Counted from the stretch's first letter, positions 48,276 to 57,465 are shown. The stretch is DNA of 64,000 nt from Burkholderia sp. Ax-1719 (GCF_011753055.1 NZ_VWWJ01000005.1:248001-312000), one strand, 5' to 3'. Notes: generated by a model not told the origin, from the sequence alone. Numbers and translations are program-made.

Positions 48276-48305
48276 GCAGCTTGCCGGGGGGCGCCGGCAA
48301 GCTGC
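48276..48305 (+). terminator. GC-rich hairpin after the VOC gene, possible terminator
   Basis: GCAGCTTGCCGG (48276-48287) and CCGGCAAGCTGC (48294-48305) are perfect 12-base arms with a 6-base loop. No T-run follows on either strand, so it could be a Rho-dependent end, an mRNA-stabilising structure or an intrinsic terminator of low efficiency. Confidence 0.45.
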
Positions 48306-48519
48306 CGAAGGCATGGGCATACCGTCCATGCACGGACGCGCCGTGTGCGCGTCCGCCTCACGCCTCATCTCTCTACCATCCGCCACGCATGGTTTCCTGA
48401 TGGAAACCCGCATTGCGCCGCCACTTTCACGCGCGCGCTGGATGCCGCACAATGGTCGCTCACCTGGGCTTGTGGAAGCCCTCTGCATCGGCCTCATCGG
48501 CAAACCCAATTCCCGAATC

Positions 48520-49425
48520 ATGGTCAATCCGCTTCATTTCGATCTGCAATCGCTGCGCGTGTTTCTGCTCGTCGCGGAACACGGCAGCCTCACCAAAGCC
48601 GCTGAGCATGGCCAACTCACCCTGTCCGCCGTGAGCAAACGCATCGCGGAGCTGGAGAGCGTGACGGACTGTGCGCTGTTCATCCGCCGCGCGCGCGGCG
48701 TCGAACTCACGCCCGCCGGCATCGCGTTACTCGATCATGCGAGCCGCGTCATCGATCAGGTCAACCGCATGGCGAGCGAGATGGGCGACTACGCAGCGGG
48801 TGTGCGCGGCCACGTGAGGATGTGGGCCAATACCTCGGCGATCGTGCAGTTTTTGCCGGTCGATCTCGCGGGCTTTCTCAACGGTCATCCGGGCATCAAG
48901 GTGAGTCTGGAAGAGCGGCTTAGTCACGAGATCGTCGAAGCGCTGGGCGCGGGTAAAGCGGATATTGGCGTGTTCGCGGACAACGTGCCCGCGCCTGGCA
49001 TCGAGCGGCGTCTTTATCGGCGCGACGAACTGGTGCTGCTGGTGCCGCAGGGACACCGGTTCGCGCAGCAGGAAATCATGCGCTTTGCCGATACGCTCGA
49101 TGAAGACTACGTGGGCCTGAGCGATGGCAGTTCGCTGCTCGCGCGCATGACCGACGCGGCGTTTGCCGCCGAGCGCTCCCTCAAGCTGCGCATTCAGGCG
49201 TCGAACTTCGATGGCGTGTGCCGCATGATCGAAGCCGGTCTGGGCATCGGCATTTTGCCGCGCGATTCGGTCAGCGACGAACGCGGCAAGATTGGCGTTT
49301 CCAAAGTGAAACTTTCGGATGCGTGGTCTACGCGCACGCTGTGGGTCGGCATCAAGGCGGGCAGTGCGCCGAAATCGGATGTCGCAAGCCTGTTCGACTA
49401 TATGTCGGCGCGCAGCCAGCAATGA
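48520..49425 (+). CDS. LysR-type regulator of the CoA-transferase operon (inferred)
   Basis: A 301-residue LysR protein. Helix-turn-helix at residues ~6-65 (FDLQSLRVFLLVAEHGSLTK, LSAVSKRIAELE), then an effector domain. The ATG at 48520 gives the normal N-terminus; the frame is open for 207 bases upstream, but that extension is not LysR-like. It follows the VOC gene on the same strand and is the only regulator near the TTGCTCAA elements at 45498-45575. The 312 bases upstream contain only the GC-rich hairpin. Confidence 0.85.
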   Translation: MVNPLHFDLQSLRVFLLVAEHGSLTKAAEHGQLTLSAVSKRIAELESVTDCALFIRRARGVELTPAGIALLDHASRVIDQVNRMASEMGDYAAGVRGHVRMWANTSAIVQFLPVDLAGFLNGHPGIKVSLEERLSHEIVEALGAGKADIGVFADNVPAPGIERRLYRRDELVLLVPQGHRFAQQEIMRFADTLDEDYVGLSDGSSLLARMTDAAFAAERSLKLRIQASNFDGVCRMIEAGLGIGILPRDSVSDERGKIGVSKVKLSDAWSTRTLWVGIKAGSAPKSDVASLFDYMSARSQQ

Positions 49426-49426
49426 A

Positions 49427-49456
49427 AAGGCCGGGGTTGAATTGAACCCCGGCCTT
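49427..49456. terminator. Bidirectional terminator between LysR and MFS genes
   Basis: AAGGCCGGGGTT (49427-49438) and AACCCCGGCCTT (49445-49456) are perfect 12-base arms with a 6-base loop. Reading leftward the stem ends CCTTTT; rightward only CCTTGT. It separates convergent genes. Confidence 0.8.
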
Positions 49457-49479
49457 GTACAACTTGCGTTGCGACTGCC

Positions 49480-50922
49480 TCAAACCGGATTGATCTCGTC
49501 CTGACTACGGCGCGTCGTGAGCGGCCCGAGCGCGCGCAAGGTCACCGCGACAATGGCGAGCGCCGCCGAAATCACGCCGAACATCGCCAGCGGCCCATGC
49601 TGGGTCAGCACCGGCAGCAGGATGAAGGGCAGGGCACTGCTGACGATGCGCGAAAGCGAATAGGTGCTGCCGATTGCGGTCGAGCGCACGCTTGCGGGGA
49701 AGATTTCGGCTTGATAGACGTGATACGAATTGCTGAACACATTGGAGGCGCAAGTCGTCAGCACCCCGAAGCAGATAATCATGGTCGCATTGTTCGAATA
49801 CGCAAAACCCAGGCCGAACAGCGCAATCGTCACGAGCGAACCGATCACCAGCGTGCGCCGCTCGATCCAGTTGAGCAGCGGCACGGAAAGCAGCGAGCCA
49901 ATCGGATAGCCGAGAAACGAGAGCGCGACGAACAGCGTGCTACCCGTCACATCGAAACCGCGGCTTTTCACCACCACGCCCGCGAGCGAGCCAAAGCCGT
50001 AATAGCCGAAGCCCTGAAACAGGTGGAAGATCACCAGCATCACGTAGCGCTTGTCATAAGGCGCTTTGCCGAGCACGGCGATACGCTCGCGCAGGCCCAA
50101 AGGATGCTTGCGCTCGCCCGGTTCTTCGAAGGAGGCCGGCATGGCAACGCCTGCGCTATCGGCGAAACGGCGCAGCGTGGCGTGCGCCTCCTGCGTGCGG
50201 CCTTGTGCGAGCAGCCAGCGCGGGCTTTCCGGAAGGCGATGCTTGACGGCCAGCACGAACACCGCGCCCAGCCCGCCAATCGCCAGAATCACGCGCCAGC
50301 CCGCGATGCCGTCGTAGTGAAGCGGATTGAGCCACACGGCCAGAAAGCCCACTAGCGGCACGGCAACATACGAGGTGGTATAGGCCCAGGCGGCAAGTCG
50401 CCCGCGTTTGTCCTTTGGCAGGATTTCGGAGAGGTAACTGTCCGCCACGGGATAGATCGCGCCCACGCCGATGCCGGTGAGAAAGCGGCAGATCACGAGC
50501 ATGGTCGCATCGACGGAGAACGCGCCCAGCAACGAAAACGCGCTGTACCAGACCAGCGTGAGCAGGAAGGCGCGGCGGCGGCCGATGCGGTCGGCGAGAC
50601 TGCCCAGGCACAGCGAGCCGAAGAACATGCCGATAAACGCAGAGGCCAGCAGCAGCTTGAAATCGGTGCTGTGGCTGTCCAGACCGTACTCGTTTTGCAG
50701 CGCCGAGCCGATTGAACTGACGAGAAAGATCTCGTACATGTCGAAGAACAGGCCGATGCCGACGACCCACACCACGAAGCGGTGCAGCGCGCCCACCGGC
50801 ATCTCGTCCATGAAGGCGCCAAGCGTAGTGGCGCGCGACGTGCGGTCCTGCGCGGCGCGGCTTGCCGCCGAAGGGCCGCCTGGGCCTGCGTGGCCGCCCA
50901 GATCCAGAGGTTGGCTGTTCAT
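49480..50922 (-). CDS. MFS transporter (sugar porter / aromatic acid-like)
   Basis: A 480-residue MFS carrier. AGGAGA lies 7 bases before the ATG. A 40-residue cytoplasmic leader precedes TM1 (VVWVVGIGLFFDMYEIFLVS). Motifs GSLADRIGRRRAF (loop 2-3), RFLTGIGVGAIYPVADSYLS (TM4) and RLPESPRWLLAQGR (after TM6) are typical of the sugar-porter/NiaP/aromatic-acid side of MFS. It is divergent from the molybdenum hydroxylase operon at 51367, with a 444-base shared upstream region, so it may import that enzyme's substrate. That link is inference. Confidence 0.85.
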   Translation of the reverse strand: MNSQPLDLGGHAGPGGPSAASRAAQDRTSRATTLGAFMDEMPVGALHRFVVWVVGIGLFFDMYEIFLVSSIGSALQNEYGLDSHSTDFKLLLASAFIGMFFGSLCLGSLADRIGRRRAFLLTLVWYSAFSLLGAFSVDATMLVICRFLTGIGVGAIYPVADSYLSEILPKDKRGRLAAWAYTTSYVAVPLVGFLAVWLNPLHYDGIAGWRVILAIGGLGAVFVLAVKHRLPESPRWLLAQGRTQEAHATLRRFADSAGVAMPASFEEPGERKHPLGLRERIAVLGKAPYDKRYVMLVIFHLFQGFGYYGFGSLAGVVVKSRGFDVTGSTLFVALSFLGYPIGSLLSVPLLNWIERRTLVIGSLVTIALFGLGFAYSNNATMIICFGVLTTCASNVFSNSYHVYQAEIFPASVRSTAIGSTYSLSRIVSSALPFILLPVLTQHGPLAMFGVISAALAIVAVTLRALGPLTTRRSQDEINPV

Positions 50923-51366
50923 CGTGTCTCCTGGTATAGGTATGCCGCGGCTCGTCAGGGCCGACGGTCAGGCGAGTGCGTAAATCGGGACTGATCCGGG
51001 GTGGATGCTGCTCCGCTGTGTGGCACTGACACCTGATATCAGTGTCGGCGATTTTGACCAGCGCGAAAATTGCGGATGGATCAAGCCTCCTTTCTTGCCA
51101 GGAAAGCCTGCAGTCGTATCTTGATAAATATGCGCCTAACCAGAATCGGCGCAATATATTGATGCGCATCAGTGTTTCGCCGAGCCGCCTCTTCGGCGGT
51201 TTGGCGCCGTACGCCCGGCTGCATGGGCTTATAACGGCCCCAATAAGTTGTCTATGTGAAGATCGCTATGGGATCGTATGAATCTCGATGCCAGAATGCG
51301 GGCCGCTCCGCAAGCCGCGACACTCTGTCGCCTTTGTGAGTCGCGCACGCACCTGGAGGTCCCCTC
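50923..51366. other. Shared upstream region of the MFS and Mo-hydroxylase genes
   Basis: 444 bases without a credible gene. It carries a long imperfect palindrome (listed separately), a 12-base palindrome TGATGCGCATCA at 51160-51171, and AT-richer patches around 51115-51165. No adjacent regulator gene is seen. Confidence 0.5.
51028..51046. promoter_or_regulatory. Operator-like palindrome before the Mo-hydroxylase operon
   Basis: GACACCTGATATCAGTGTC: arms GACAC/GTGTC around the palindrome TGATATCA with one extra C. It lies 106 bases before the MFS start and about 320 bases before the Mo-subunit start. Likely a regulator-binding site; the regulator is not in the immediate neighbourhood. Confidence 0.5.
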
Positions 51367-54216
51367 ATGAAAAACCACGGCCTGTCACGGCGGGGTTTTC
51401 TCAAAGCCAGCATGCTGGCGGGCGTGGCGGTATATGTGGCGCCGTTTGGCAGCCGCGCATTCGCTGCCCTGTTCGAAGAAAAACTCCTCACACCGGTCAA
51501 ATGGGATAGCGCTACCGGCGCACCCAAGTTCCGTATCGACGGTATCGCTAAAGTCACGGGCTCGAAGGTCTTCGCGCGCGACATCCGCGCCGCCGACATG
51601 CCCCACTGGCCGCAGCAGCAGGCCCATGCGCTGATCCTGCGCACCACCCAGGCCGACCGCCTCTACGAAGGCTTCGACCTTGGTCTGTTGGGCGACGATC
51701 TCAAGCCCGACCGCGTCGTTACCGCCGACGATCTCGCGCGCGATGGTCTCGCCTTTCCGGCCTTCTACGGCGACGACATGCTGCTGCCCGCGGGCAAGAC
51801 GCCCGCCTATCTGGGCCAGGCCGTCGCGATCCTGATCTATCACGACTTCGCGCGCTTTCGCTTCGCAAAGAATGCGCTCAAATTCCGCGACGACGTGATC
51901 CGCTACGGCGCACAGACGGGAGCGCTCGAGCGCGATCCGTGGGGCACGTTCCGCTTTGTGCGCGTGGGCGGCAAGACGGCCTATGACGACGACGTCTATT
52001 CGAGCCTCAAGGACGCGCCCATCTTCCCGAGCATGATGCGCAAGCACGCGCCGGTCTGGCCGGACGGCAACGAACACGGCAAGCTCGACGAGCAGGGCAT
52101 GTTCCACGCCGGGCGTATCGCCGACGAACTCGATCATCCGTCGCCGGACTGGCTGGTGTTCGATCGCGAATACAACACGCAATCCGTCGATACTGCCGCG
52201 CTCGAACCCGATAACGCTAACGTCTGGTACGACGCCGCCACGCAGTCGCTGCACATGGTGGTGCCCACGCAGTCGCCGCTCGAAGTGGCGGATGCCGCTG
52301 CTGGTATGGTCGCGAAGTGTCACTTCCCGGTGAAGCAACTGTTCCTGCATCCGTGCTACACGGTGGGCTACGGTTCGAAGGATCACTTCAACGTGCCTTA
52401 TTACGGGCTGGTAGCGGCGCTGTACGGCGACGGCCGCCCGGTGCGCTTCGCCAACGACCGCTACGAGCAGTTCCAGACCGCGCTCAAGCGCCACGCGTTC
52501 AAGATGCATTACCGCATCGCCGTGGATCGCAAGACCGGTTTGCTGCAATCGTTCAAGGGCGATTTCGAAGCCAACGGCGGCGGACGCTGCAATTTTTCGC
52601 CTTCGGTGGCGATGGTCGGCGCGACCGCTGCGCAATCGATCTACTACTTCCCGAAGAACGACTTCGCGGCGGTGGCGATCGCCTCGCGCGCAATCGATGC
52701 GGGTTCCGCGCGTGGCTACGGTACGCTGCAAAGCATGGCGGCGACCGAAATGGCCGTCGACGAAATCGCTGCGCAGCTGGGCGTCGATCCAATCGATTTC
52801 CGCATCAAGAACGCGTTGCGCTCGGGCATGAAGAACACCCAGGGCGCGATTCCCGCTGGCGCGATCCGCGTGGACGACGTGCTCGAACGCGCGAAAGCGC
52901 ATCCGTTGTGGACGCAGCGCGCGAAGCGCAAGACCGAGTACGAAGCGGCCAATCCGGGCAAGCGCTATGGCGTAGGCTTCGCCTGCGTGCAAAAGGACTT
53001 TGGTACGGGATCCGAAGCATCGATCGCGAAAGTCGAAATCGACGAGAACGGCAATATCTCTCTGCAGCACACGGGTGCGGAGATCGGCACGGGCATGTCG
53101 ACATCGCAGGCCGTGGCCGTGGCGAAGTGGCTCGGCAAGCCCGCAGCGGACATTCGTGTAGCCGTGACGGACTGGCCCGATCTGCCGGTGGTGACGAGCG
53201 GCGATCCCTACATGATGAGCCAGGCCGATCAGGACAAGGCCAGCGTGAACCCGCGCTGGACGCCAAATATCGCCTCGCCGTCGAGTGCAACCAATTCCGC
53301 GTATTACTTCACGCATAGCACGCGCGAAGCGGCGCGCGCCGTGTTCCGCTTCGGCCTCTGGCCGGCGGCGATGGCGATCTGGGGGCAGGGCATCGGCGGC
53401 GGCCAGGCTGCGCCGCTGGTGGTGCGTATCGAAGACGCGCGCTGGGTGGACGGCAAGCTCACTGCAGCGGGGCTTGAACCGTTGCCGCTCGAACAGATCG
53501 CGAAACAGGCGCATGCGATGGGCCTGGCTACTGGCGCGGCCGTGCACGTGTTCAACCGCTGGCAATGGACCGAAGCCGAGTTCGATATCGGCGCAACGAT
53601 TGAACGCATGCCGATCGACGCGCTTTCCTTGCGCTATGGAAAGGGTGACGGCAGTACGGCAACGACGGCAACCGTTGCGCCCACAACCTTGAGCGTCACC
53701 GCTAACGGCTATCGCGTGCTGGACCGCAAGCGCGTATTCATCCCGCCGATGAGCCGCAATAACGCGGCGGTGACCTACTACAGCGCGGTCGGCACGCTGG
53801 TCGAGCTCGCTGTGCATGAAGCAACCGGCAAGGTCGAATTGCTCACGCATCATTCGATCATGGAGTGTGGCAACCAGATTTCGCCGCAACTGGTTTCGGG
53901 CCAGTTGCAGGGCGGTCTGGCGATGGGCATCGGCCATGCGCTGCACGAATATCTGCCGCTCTACGAAGACGGTCCCGGTAACGGTACGTGGAACTTCAAC
54001 CGATACCAGTTGCCGCGCGCATCGGACGTCGCCGTGTGGACGCAGAGCGGCGAGGTGCTGCCGCCGCTGTCCGAGACCGATCCGCCCAAGGGCATCGCCG
54101 AAGTGGTGATGATTCCCGTGGTGGGCGCGGTCGTGAACGGTATCGCGCATGCCATCGGCCATCGCTTCACCGACTTGCCGGTGACCCCGCAAAAAATTCA
54201 GGAGGTGCTCGCATGA
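51367..54216 (+). CDS. Molybdopterin-binding subunit of a periplasmic Mo hydroxylase (xanthine oxidase family)
   Basis: A 949-residue large subunit. The Tat signal SRRGFLKAS is at residues 7-15, so the folded, cofactor-loaded protein is exported. GGAGGT precedes the ATG. The fold follows the isoquinoline-1-oxidoreductase/aldehyde-oxidase type: FRIDGIAKVTGSKVFARDI at ~55-73, GSARGYGTLQSMAATEMAVD in the Mo domain, TGAEIGTGMSTSQAVAVAKW, and the C-terminal KGIAEVVMIPVVGAVVNGIA, where Glu912 is placed as the catalytic base. It would hydroxylate an aldehyde or N-heteroaromatic. Its stop overlaps the 2Fe-2S gene by 4 bases. Confidence 0.9.
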   Translation: MKNHGLSRRGFLKASMLAGVAVYVAPFGSRAFAALFEEKLLTPVKWDSATGAPKFRIDGIAKVTGSKVFARDIRAADMPHWPQQQAHALILRTTQADRLYEGFDLGLLGDDLKPDRVVTADDLARDGLAFPAFYGDDMLLPAGKTPAYLGQAVAILIYHDFARFRFAKNALKFRDDVIRYGAQTGALERDPWGTFRFVRVGGKTAYDDDVYSSLKDAPIFPSMMRKHAPVWPDGNEHGKLDEQGMFHAGRIADELDHPSPDWLVFDREYNTQSVDTAALEPDNANVWYDAATQSLHMVVPTQSPLEVADAAAGMVAKCHFPVKQLFLHPCYTVGYGSKDHFNVPYYGLVAALYGDGRPVRFANDRYEQFQTALKRHAFKMHYRIAVDRKTGLLQSFKGDFEANGGGRCNFSPSVAMVGATAAQSIYYFPKNDFAAVAIASRAIDAGSARGYGTLQSMAATEMAVDEIAAQLGVDPIDFRIKNALRSGMKNTQGAIPAGAIRVDDVLERAKAHPLWTQRAKRKTEYEAANPGKRYGVGFACVQKDFGTGSEASIAKVEIDENGNISLQHTGAEIGTGMSTSQAVAVAKWLGKPAADIRVAVTDWPDLPVVTSGDPYMMSQADQDKASVNPRWTPNIASPSSATNSAYYFTHSTREAARAVFRFGLWPAAMAIWGQGIGGGQAAPLVVRIEDARWVDGKLTAAGLEPLPLEQIAKQAHAMGLATGAAVHVFNRWQWTEAEFDIGATIERMPIDALSLRYGKGDGSTATTATVAPTTLSVTANGYRVLDRKRVFIPPMSRNNAAVTYYSAVGTLVELAVHEATGKVELLTHHSIMECGNQISPQLVSGQLQGGLAMGIGHALHEYLPLYEDGPGNGTWNFNRYQLPRASDVAVWTQSGEVLPPLSETDPPKGIAEVVMIPVVGAVVNGIAHAIGHRFTDLPVTPQKIQEVLA

Positions 54217-54863
54217 CGCTGCCCCAATCCGCTGCTTCCGCGGTGAGCGCCAGCGCCGCCGCGGCTTCCTCACCGCAGGCACAGACGAACGCGCCCGTCG
54301 AGCGCCCGCTCGTGCAATACAAGCCCAAGGCGCTTTCGCTTACGATCAACGGCAAGGCAGTCGGCCCGATGCAGGTGCCCGAGGGCCTCATGATGATCGA
54401 GTTCCTGCACGAGTACGCGGGCCTGACCGGCTCGCGTCTCGGCTGCGGGCAGGGCGTGTGCCACGCCTGCGTGGTGATCCTCGACAAGACCGACGGCACG
54501 AGCGAGGAAATGCGCACTTGCATCACCGGCGCGCACTTCTTCAACGGCCGCACGATCCGCACCGTCGAAGGCCACGCAAAGCGCAACGAAGCGGGCGAAG
54601 TCGTCGAACTCTCGCCGATCCAGCAGAAGTTCCTGGAGCACTTCAGCTTCCAGTGCGGCTACTGCACGCCGGGTTTCGTCAACGCCGCCACCGTGCTGAT
54701 CGAACGCCTCAAGCGCGAACCGGTTGCGAAGGCCGACGTCGAAAGCACCATCATGACCGCGCTCGACGGCCATCTGTGCCGCTGCACGGGCTATGTGCGC
54801 TATTACGAAGCGGTCAAGGACGTGGTGATGACTACGCCCGGTCTCGTGAAGGACGCGGCATGA
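54213..54863 (+). CDS. 2Fe-2S subunit of the Mo hydroxylase
   Basis: A 216-residue two-cluster ferredoxin subunit. The plant-type cluster uses Cys78, Cys83, Cys86 and Cys103 (GCGQGVCHAC, RTC); the second uses Cys148, Cys151, Cys189 and Cys191 (QCGYCTPGF, LCRCTGY). It passes electrons from the Mo site toward the cytochrome. The first ~30 residues are an Ala/Ser/Gln-rich extension absent from most family members and without a Tat motif, so export would be by hitch-hiking with the large subunit. It overlaps both neighbours by 4 bases. Confidence 0.93.
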   Translation: MTLPQSAASAVSASAAAASSPQAQTNAPVERPLVQYKPKALSLTINGKAVGPMQVPEGLMMIEFLHEYAGLTGSRLGCGQGVCHACVVILDKTDGTSEEMRTCITGAHFFNGRTIRTVEGHAKRNEAGEVVELSPIQQKFLEHFSFQCGYCTPGFVNAATVLIERLKREPVAKADVESTIMTALDGHLCRCTGYVRYYEAVKDVVMTTPGLVKDAA

Positions 54864-56113
54864 AGCGCGCGCTCATTCATCGCATCGCGCACGGCGTGTT
54901 GATCGCTGCGTGCGCGCTAACGTTAGCGGCGTGCGGGCAGCAGGAATCGTCGCAATCAGACAATGCGAACGCAGCCTTTACGCCCACGCCCGAACAGATC
55001 GCGCACGGCCGCTACCTCGTCAAGGCTGCTGACTGCGCCGCCTGCCATACCTCGCAGGACGGCGCGCCGTTTGCTGGCGGCGTGAAAATCGCCTCGCCTT
55101 ATGGCGCGTTCTATGGCTCGAATATCACGCCCGATAAAGAGCACGGCATCGGCGACTGGAGTGCGGACGACTTCTATCGCGCGCTGCACGACGGCAATGC
55201 GCGCGGCAAGCGCCTGTATCCGTCGATGCCATACACGTCCTATCGTCAGCTCACGCGCGCCGATTCGGACGCGATCTATGCCTACCTGATGTCGGTGAAG
55301 CCCGCGCCCGTGGCGAACCACGAGCACGACCTCAAGTTCCCGTACAACCTGCGCTTCGGCATGGCGTTATGGGACATGGTGTTCCTCAAGGACGCCTTGC
55401 CTGATGCATCGGCAGGGCAATCGGCGGACTGGCAGCGCGGACGCTATCTGGCAAACGCGCTCGGCCATTGCGCCGAATGCCATACGCCGCGCAATTTTGC
55501 GGGCCAGCTGGTCGATGCGAAGCCGCTTTCGGGCGCGGCGCTCGGGCGCGTCGTCGCGCCGGATATCACGCCGGCTGGACTCGCCGGGCGGGGCTGGACT
55601 GCCGCCGATCTGCAGACGTTCTTTAGCGTCGGGATCGCGCCGCAAGGCTCGGCGTTCGGCGAGATGTATCCGGTCGTGCATCTGAGCACGCAGTACCTCA
55701 GCAAAGATGATGTGCGTGCGCTATCGGTCTATCTGCTCGGCGATACGCCGCCCGCACCGCAGCCGGTCGCGGCCGTGTCCGCCGATGTCGCGGCGCTCGC
55801 GGCAGGACGTTCGGTGTATCTCGCGGTGTGTGCGGGATGTCACGGGCTGGCGGGCGAGGGCAAGCCGCATGTTGCGGTGGCGATGAACGGCAATTCAACA
55901 CTGCGTCAGAGCGATCCGCACAACCTGCTGGTGGCGATGCTCGACGGCATCGATACACAGAAGTTCGCGGGCGTCGAGAACATGCAGGCGATGCCGGCGT
56001 TTTCCTCGACCCTGAGCGACGATGAACTCGCGCAACTGTCGAACTATCTGCGCGCGACGTGGGGCGGCCAGGCAGCGAACGTCACGGCAAGCGACGTCAA
56101 AGCACTGCGCTGA
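54860..56113 (+). CDS. Tri-heme cytochrome c subunit of the Mo hydroxylase
   Basis: A 417-residue lipoprotein-type cytochrome. The signal ends in LTLAAC (Cys25). Three c-type heme sites: CAACH (59-63), CAECH (204-208) and CAGCH (324-328), each in its own cytochrome domain. The layout matches the cytochrome subunits of membrane-bound alcohol/aldehyde dehydrogenases, which hand electrons to ubiquinone or to a terminal oxidase. There is no FAD subunit in the operon, so this protein replaces it as the electron outlet. Starts within the stop of the 2Fe-2S gene. Confidence 0.92.
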   Translation: MKRALIHRIAHGVLIAACALTLAACGQQESSQSDNANAAFTPTPEQIAHGRYLVKAADCAACHTSQDGAPFAGGVKIASPYGAFYGSNITPDKEHGIGDWSADDFYRALHDGNARGKRLYPSMPYTSYRQLTRADSDAIYAYLMSVKPAPVANHEHDLKFPYNLRFGMALWDMVFLKDALPDASAGQSADWQRGRYLANALGHCAECHTPRNFAGQLVDAKPLSGAALGRVVAPDITPAGLAGRGWTAADLQTFFSVGIAPQGSAFGEMYPVVHLSTQYLSKDDVRALSVYLLGDTPPAPQPVAAVSADVAALAAGRSVYLAVCAGCHGLAGEGKPHVAVAMNGNSTLRQSDPHNLLVAMLDGIDTQKFAGVENMQAMPAFSSTLSDDELAQLSNYLRATWGGQAANVTASDVKALR

Positions 56114-56118
56114 AACAA

Positions 56119-56153
56119 CGGTGGCAGGAGAGCCGACTGCTTTCCTGCCACCG
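56119..56153. terminator. Terminator between cytochrome c and ClC genes
   Basis: CGGTGGCAGGA (56119-56129) and TCCTGCCACCG (56143-56153) form a perfect 11-base stem with a 13-base loop, followed by CGTTT rightward and TTGTTT leftward. It lies between convergent genes. Confidence 0.7.
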
Positions 56154-56157
56154 CGTT

Positions 56158-57465
56158 TCAAGTTCGCAGATACCTCTGCGCCAGCGCTTCATAGAGCGGT
56201 GGCGCGAACAGTTTGGACACCTGGCTGGCGATCAGCGCCGTCGCCATCAACGACAGCACCAGCGCGTGCCCGTTGATCATCTCGATCACGATCACGAAGG
56301 CCGTAATCGGGCTTTGCGTCACAGCGGCGAGATAGCCCACCATGCCGAGCGCGATCAGCATCGGCAACTGCATCTGCCCGAACACCATATGCAGCGCGTT
56401 GCCCATGCCCGCGCCAATCGCCAGTGACGGCGCGAACAGGCCGCCCGGCGTGCCCGGCAGATACGATCCCACCATCGACGCCATCTTGAAGAGCGGATAA
56501 GCGGCGCTGAGCTGCGAATGCCCTTCGAGCATATTGCGCGCTTCCGCGTAGCCGCTGCCGAACAGATGGCCGCCGCTCGCCACGCCGATCACGGCGATAA
56601 AGAATCCACACACCGCGCCGAACGCAACAGGCCGTTGCGCGCGCAACGAGAGCAGCCGGGCGGGCATCCAGCGCGGCGTGTTGAGCAGCAACCAGCAGAA
56701 GATGCCGCCCGCTATCCCCGTCAGCACGCCCACCAGCACGACTGCCGCTGCGAGCAGGTTGGGGAAATGCCCGTCGATGGCGATGGTGCCGAAATAGACG
56801 TAGTTGCCCTGCAGAGCGAGTGAGACGACGCCCGCGAAGATGATCGCCGTGATCAGGACGCCGCTCGTGCGTTGCTCGAAGCTGCGTGTCAGTTCCTCGA
56901 TGGCGAACACGACACCCGCAAGCGGCGCATTGAACGCCGCCGAAAGACCCGCTGCCGCGCCCGCGAGAGCGAGTTTATGTTCGAGGCCGACCCCGTAGAT
57001 GCTGCGCAGGCGCGCCGGATAGAAGCGCCGCAGGCTGAACATCAGCGCCGCGCCCACATGAATCGTCGGACCCTCGCGGCCGATGGTGAAGCCGCCGAGA
57101 ATCGCCAGAAACGACAGGGCAATCTTGCCGACGAGGATGCGCAGCGTGAGCAAACGCGGACCCAGCGTGCGCACATCGTGCAGCGTCGCGATGACCTGCG
57201 GAATACCGCTGCCTTCCGAGCCCGGAAACCATCGGCGCGTGAGCCAGACGCCCAGCGCCGCAACCGCCGGCGTGACGATGAGCGGCAGCCACGCCGCATG
57301 CGCGGTCATGCGCAGAAACAGGTCGTAGCCGTAATCGATGAGGCGTGCATACAGAACAGCCACGAGGCCGGTGACGACCGCGCCGAGCCAGAAGATGCCG
57401 AGATACATCCAGCGGCGTTGGCTGCGCTGGATCGATCGGCGGTCGATAAGGGTCAGAATTCGCAT
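56158..57465 (-). CDS. ClC-family chloride/proton antiporter
   Basis: A 435-residue inner-membrane ClC protein. All filter segments are visible: GSGIPQ, the gating glutamate in GREGPTIHVG, and GGLFAP. The proton-path glutamate is kept in AIEELTRSF, which marks an antiporter rather than a channel. ClC antiporters help in acid resistance or chloride and fluoride handling; the GREGP signature fits chloride types rather than the Fluc-like fluoride branch. An ATG 11 codons upstream is possible; no strong ribosome site separates the two. Confidence 0.88.
   Translation of the reverse strand: MRILTLIDRRSIQRSQRRWMYLGIFWLGAVVTGLVAVLYARLIDYGYDLFLRMTAHAAWLPLIVTPAVAALGVWLTRRWFPGSEGSGIPQVIATLHDVRTLGPRLLTLRILVGKIALSFLAILGGFTIGREGPTIHVGAALMFSLRRFYPARLRSIYGVGLEHKLALAGAAAGLSAAFNAPLAGVVFAIEELTRSFEQRTSGVLITAIIFAGVVSLALQGNYVYFGTIAIDGHFPNLLAAAVVLVGVLTGIAGGIFCWLLLNTPRWMPARLLSLRAQRPVAFGAVCGFFIAVIGVASGGHLFGSGYAEARNMLEGHSQLSAAYPLFKMASMVGSYLPGTPGGLFAPSLAIGAGMGNALHMVFGQMQLPMLIALGMVGYLAAVTQSPITAFVIVIEMINGHALVLSLMATALIASQVSKLFAPPLYEALAQRYLRT

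Noticed and set aside
51245..51255. AAGTTGTCTAT, identical to the left half of the HutC-like site before the NCS1 permease
   Set aside because: The right half (GTGAAG) does not pair, so only a half-site remains; probably chance.
51385..54282. A 965-codon open frame antisense to the Mo subunit gene, and similar long antisense frames elsewhere
   Set aside because: Long stop-free antisense frames are expected in high-GC genes with GC-rich third positions. The translations are Arg/His/Ala-rich without domains, while the sense frames are recognised families.
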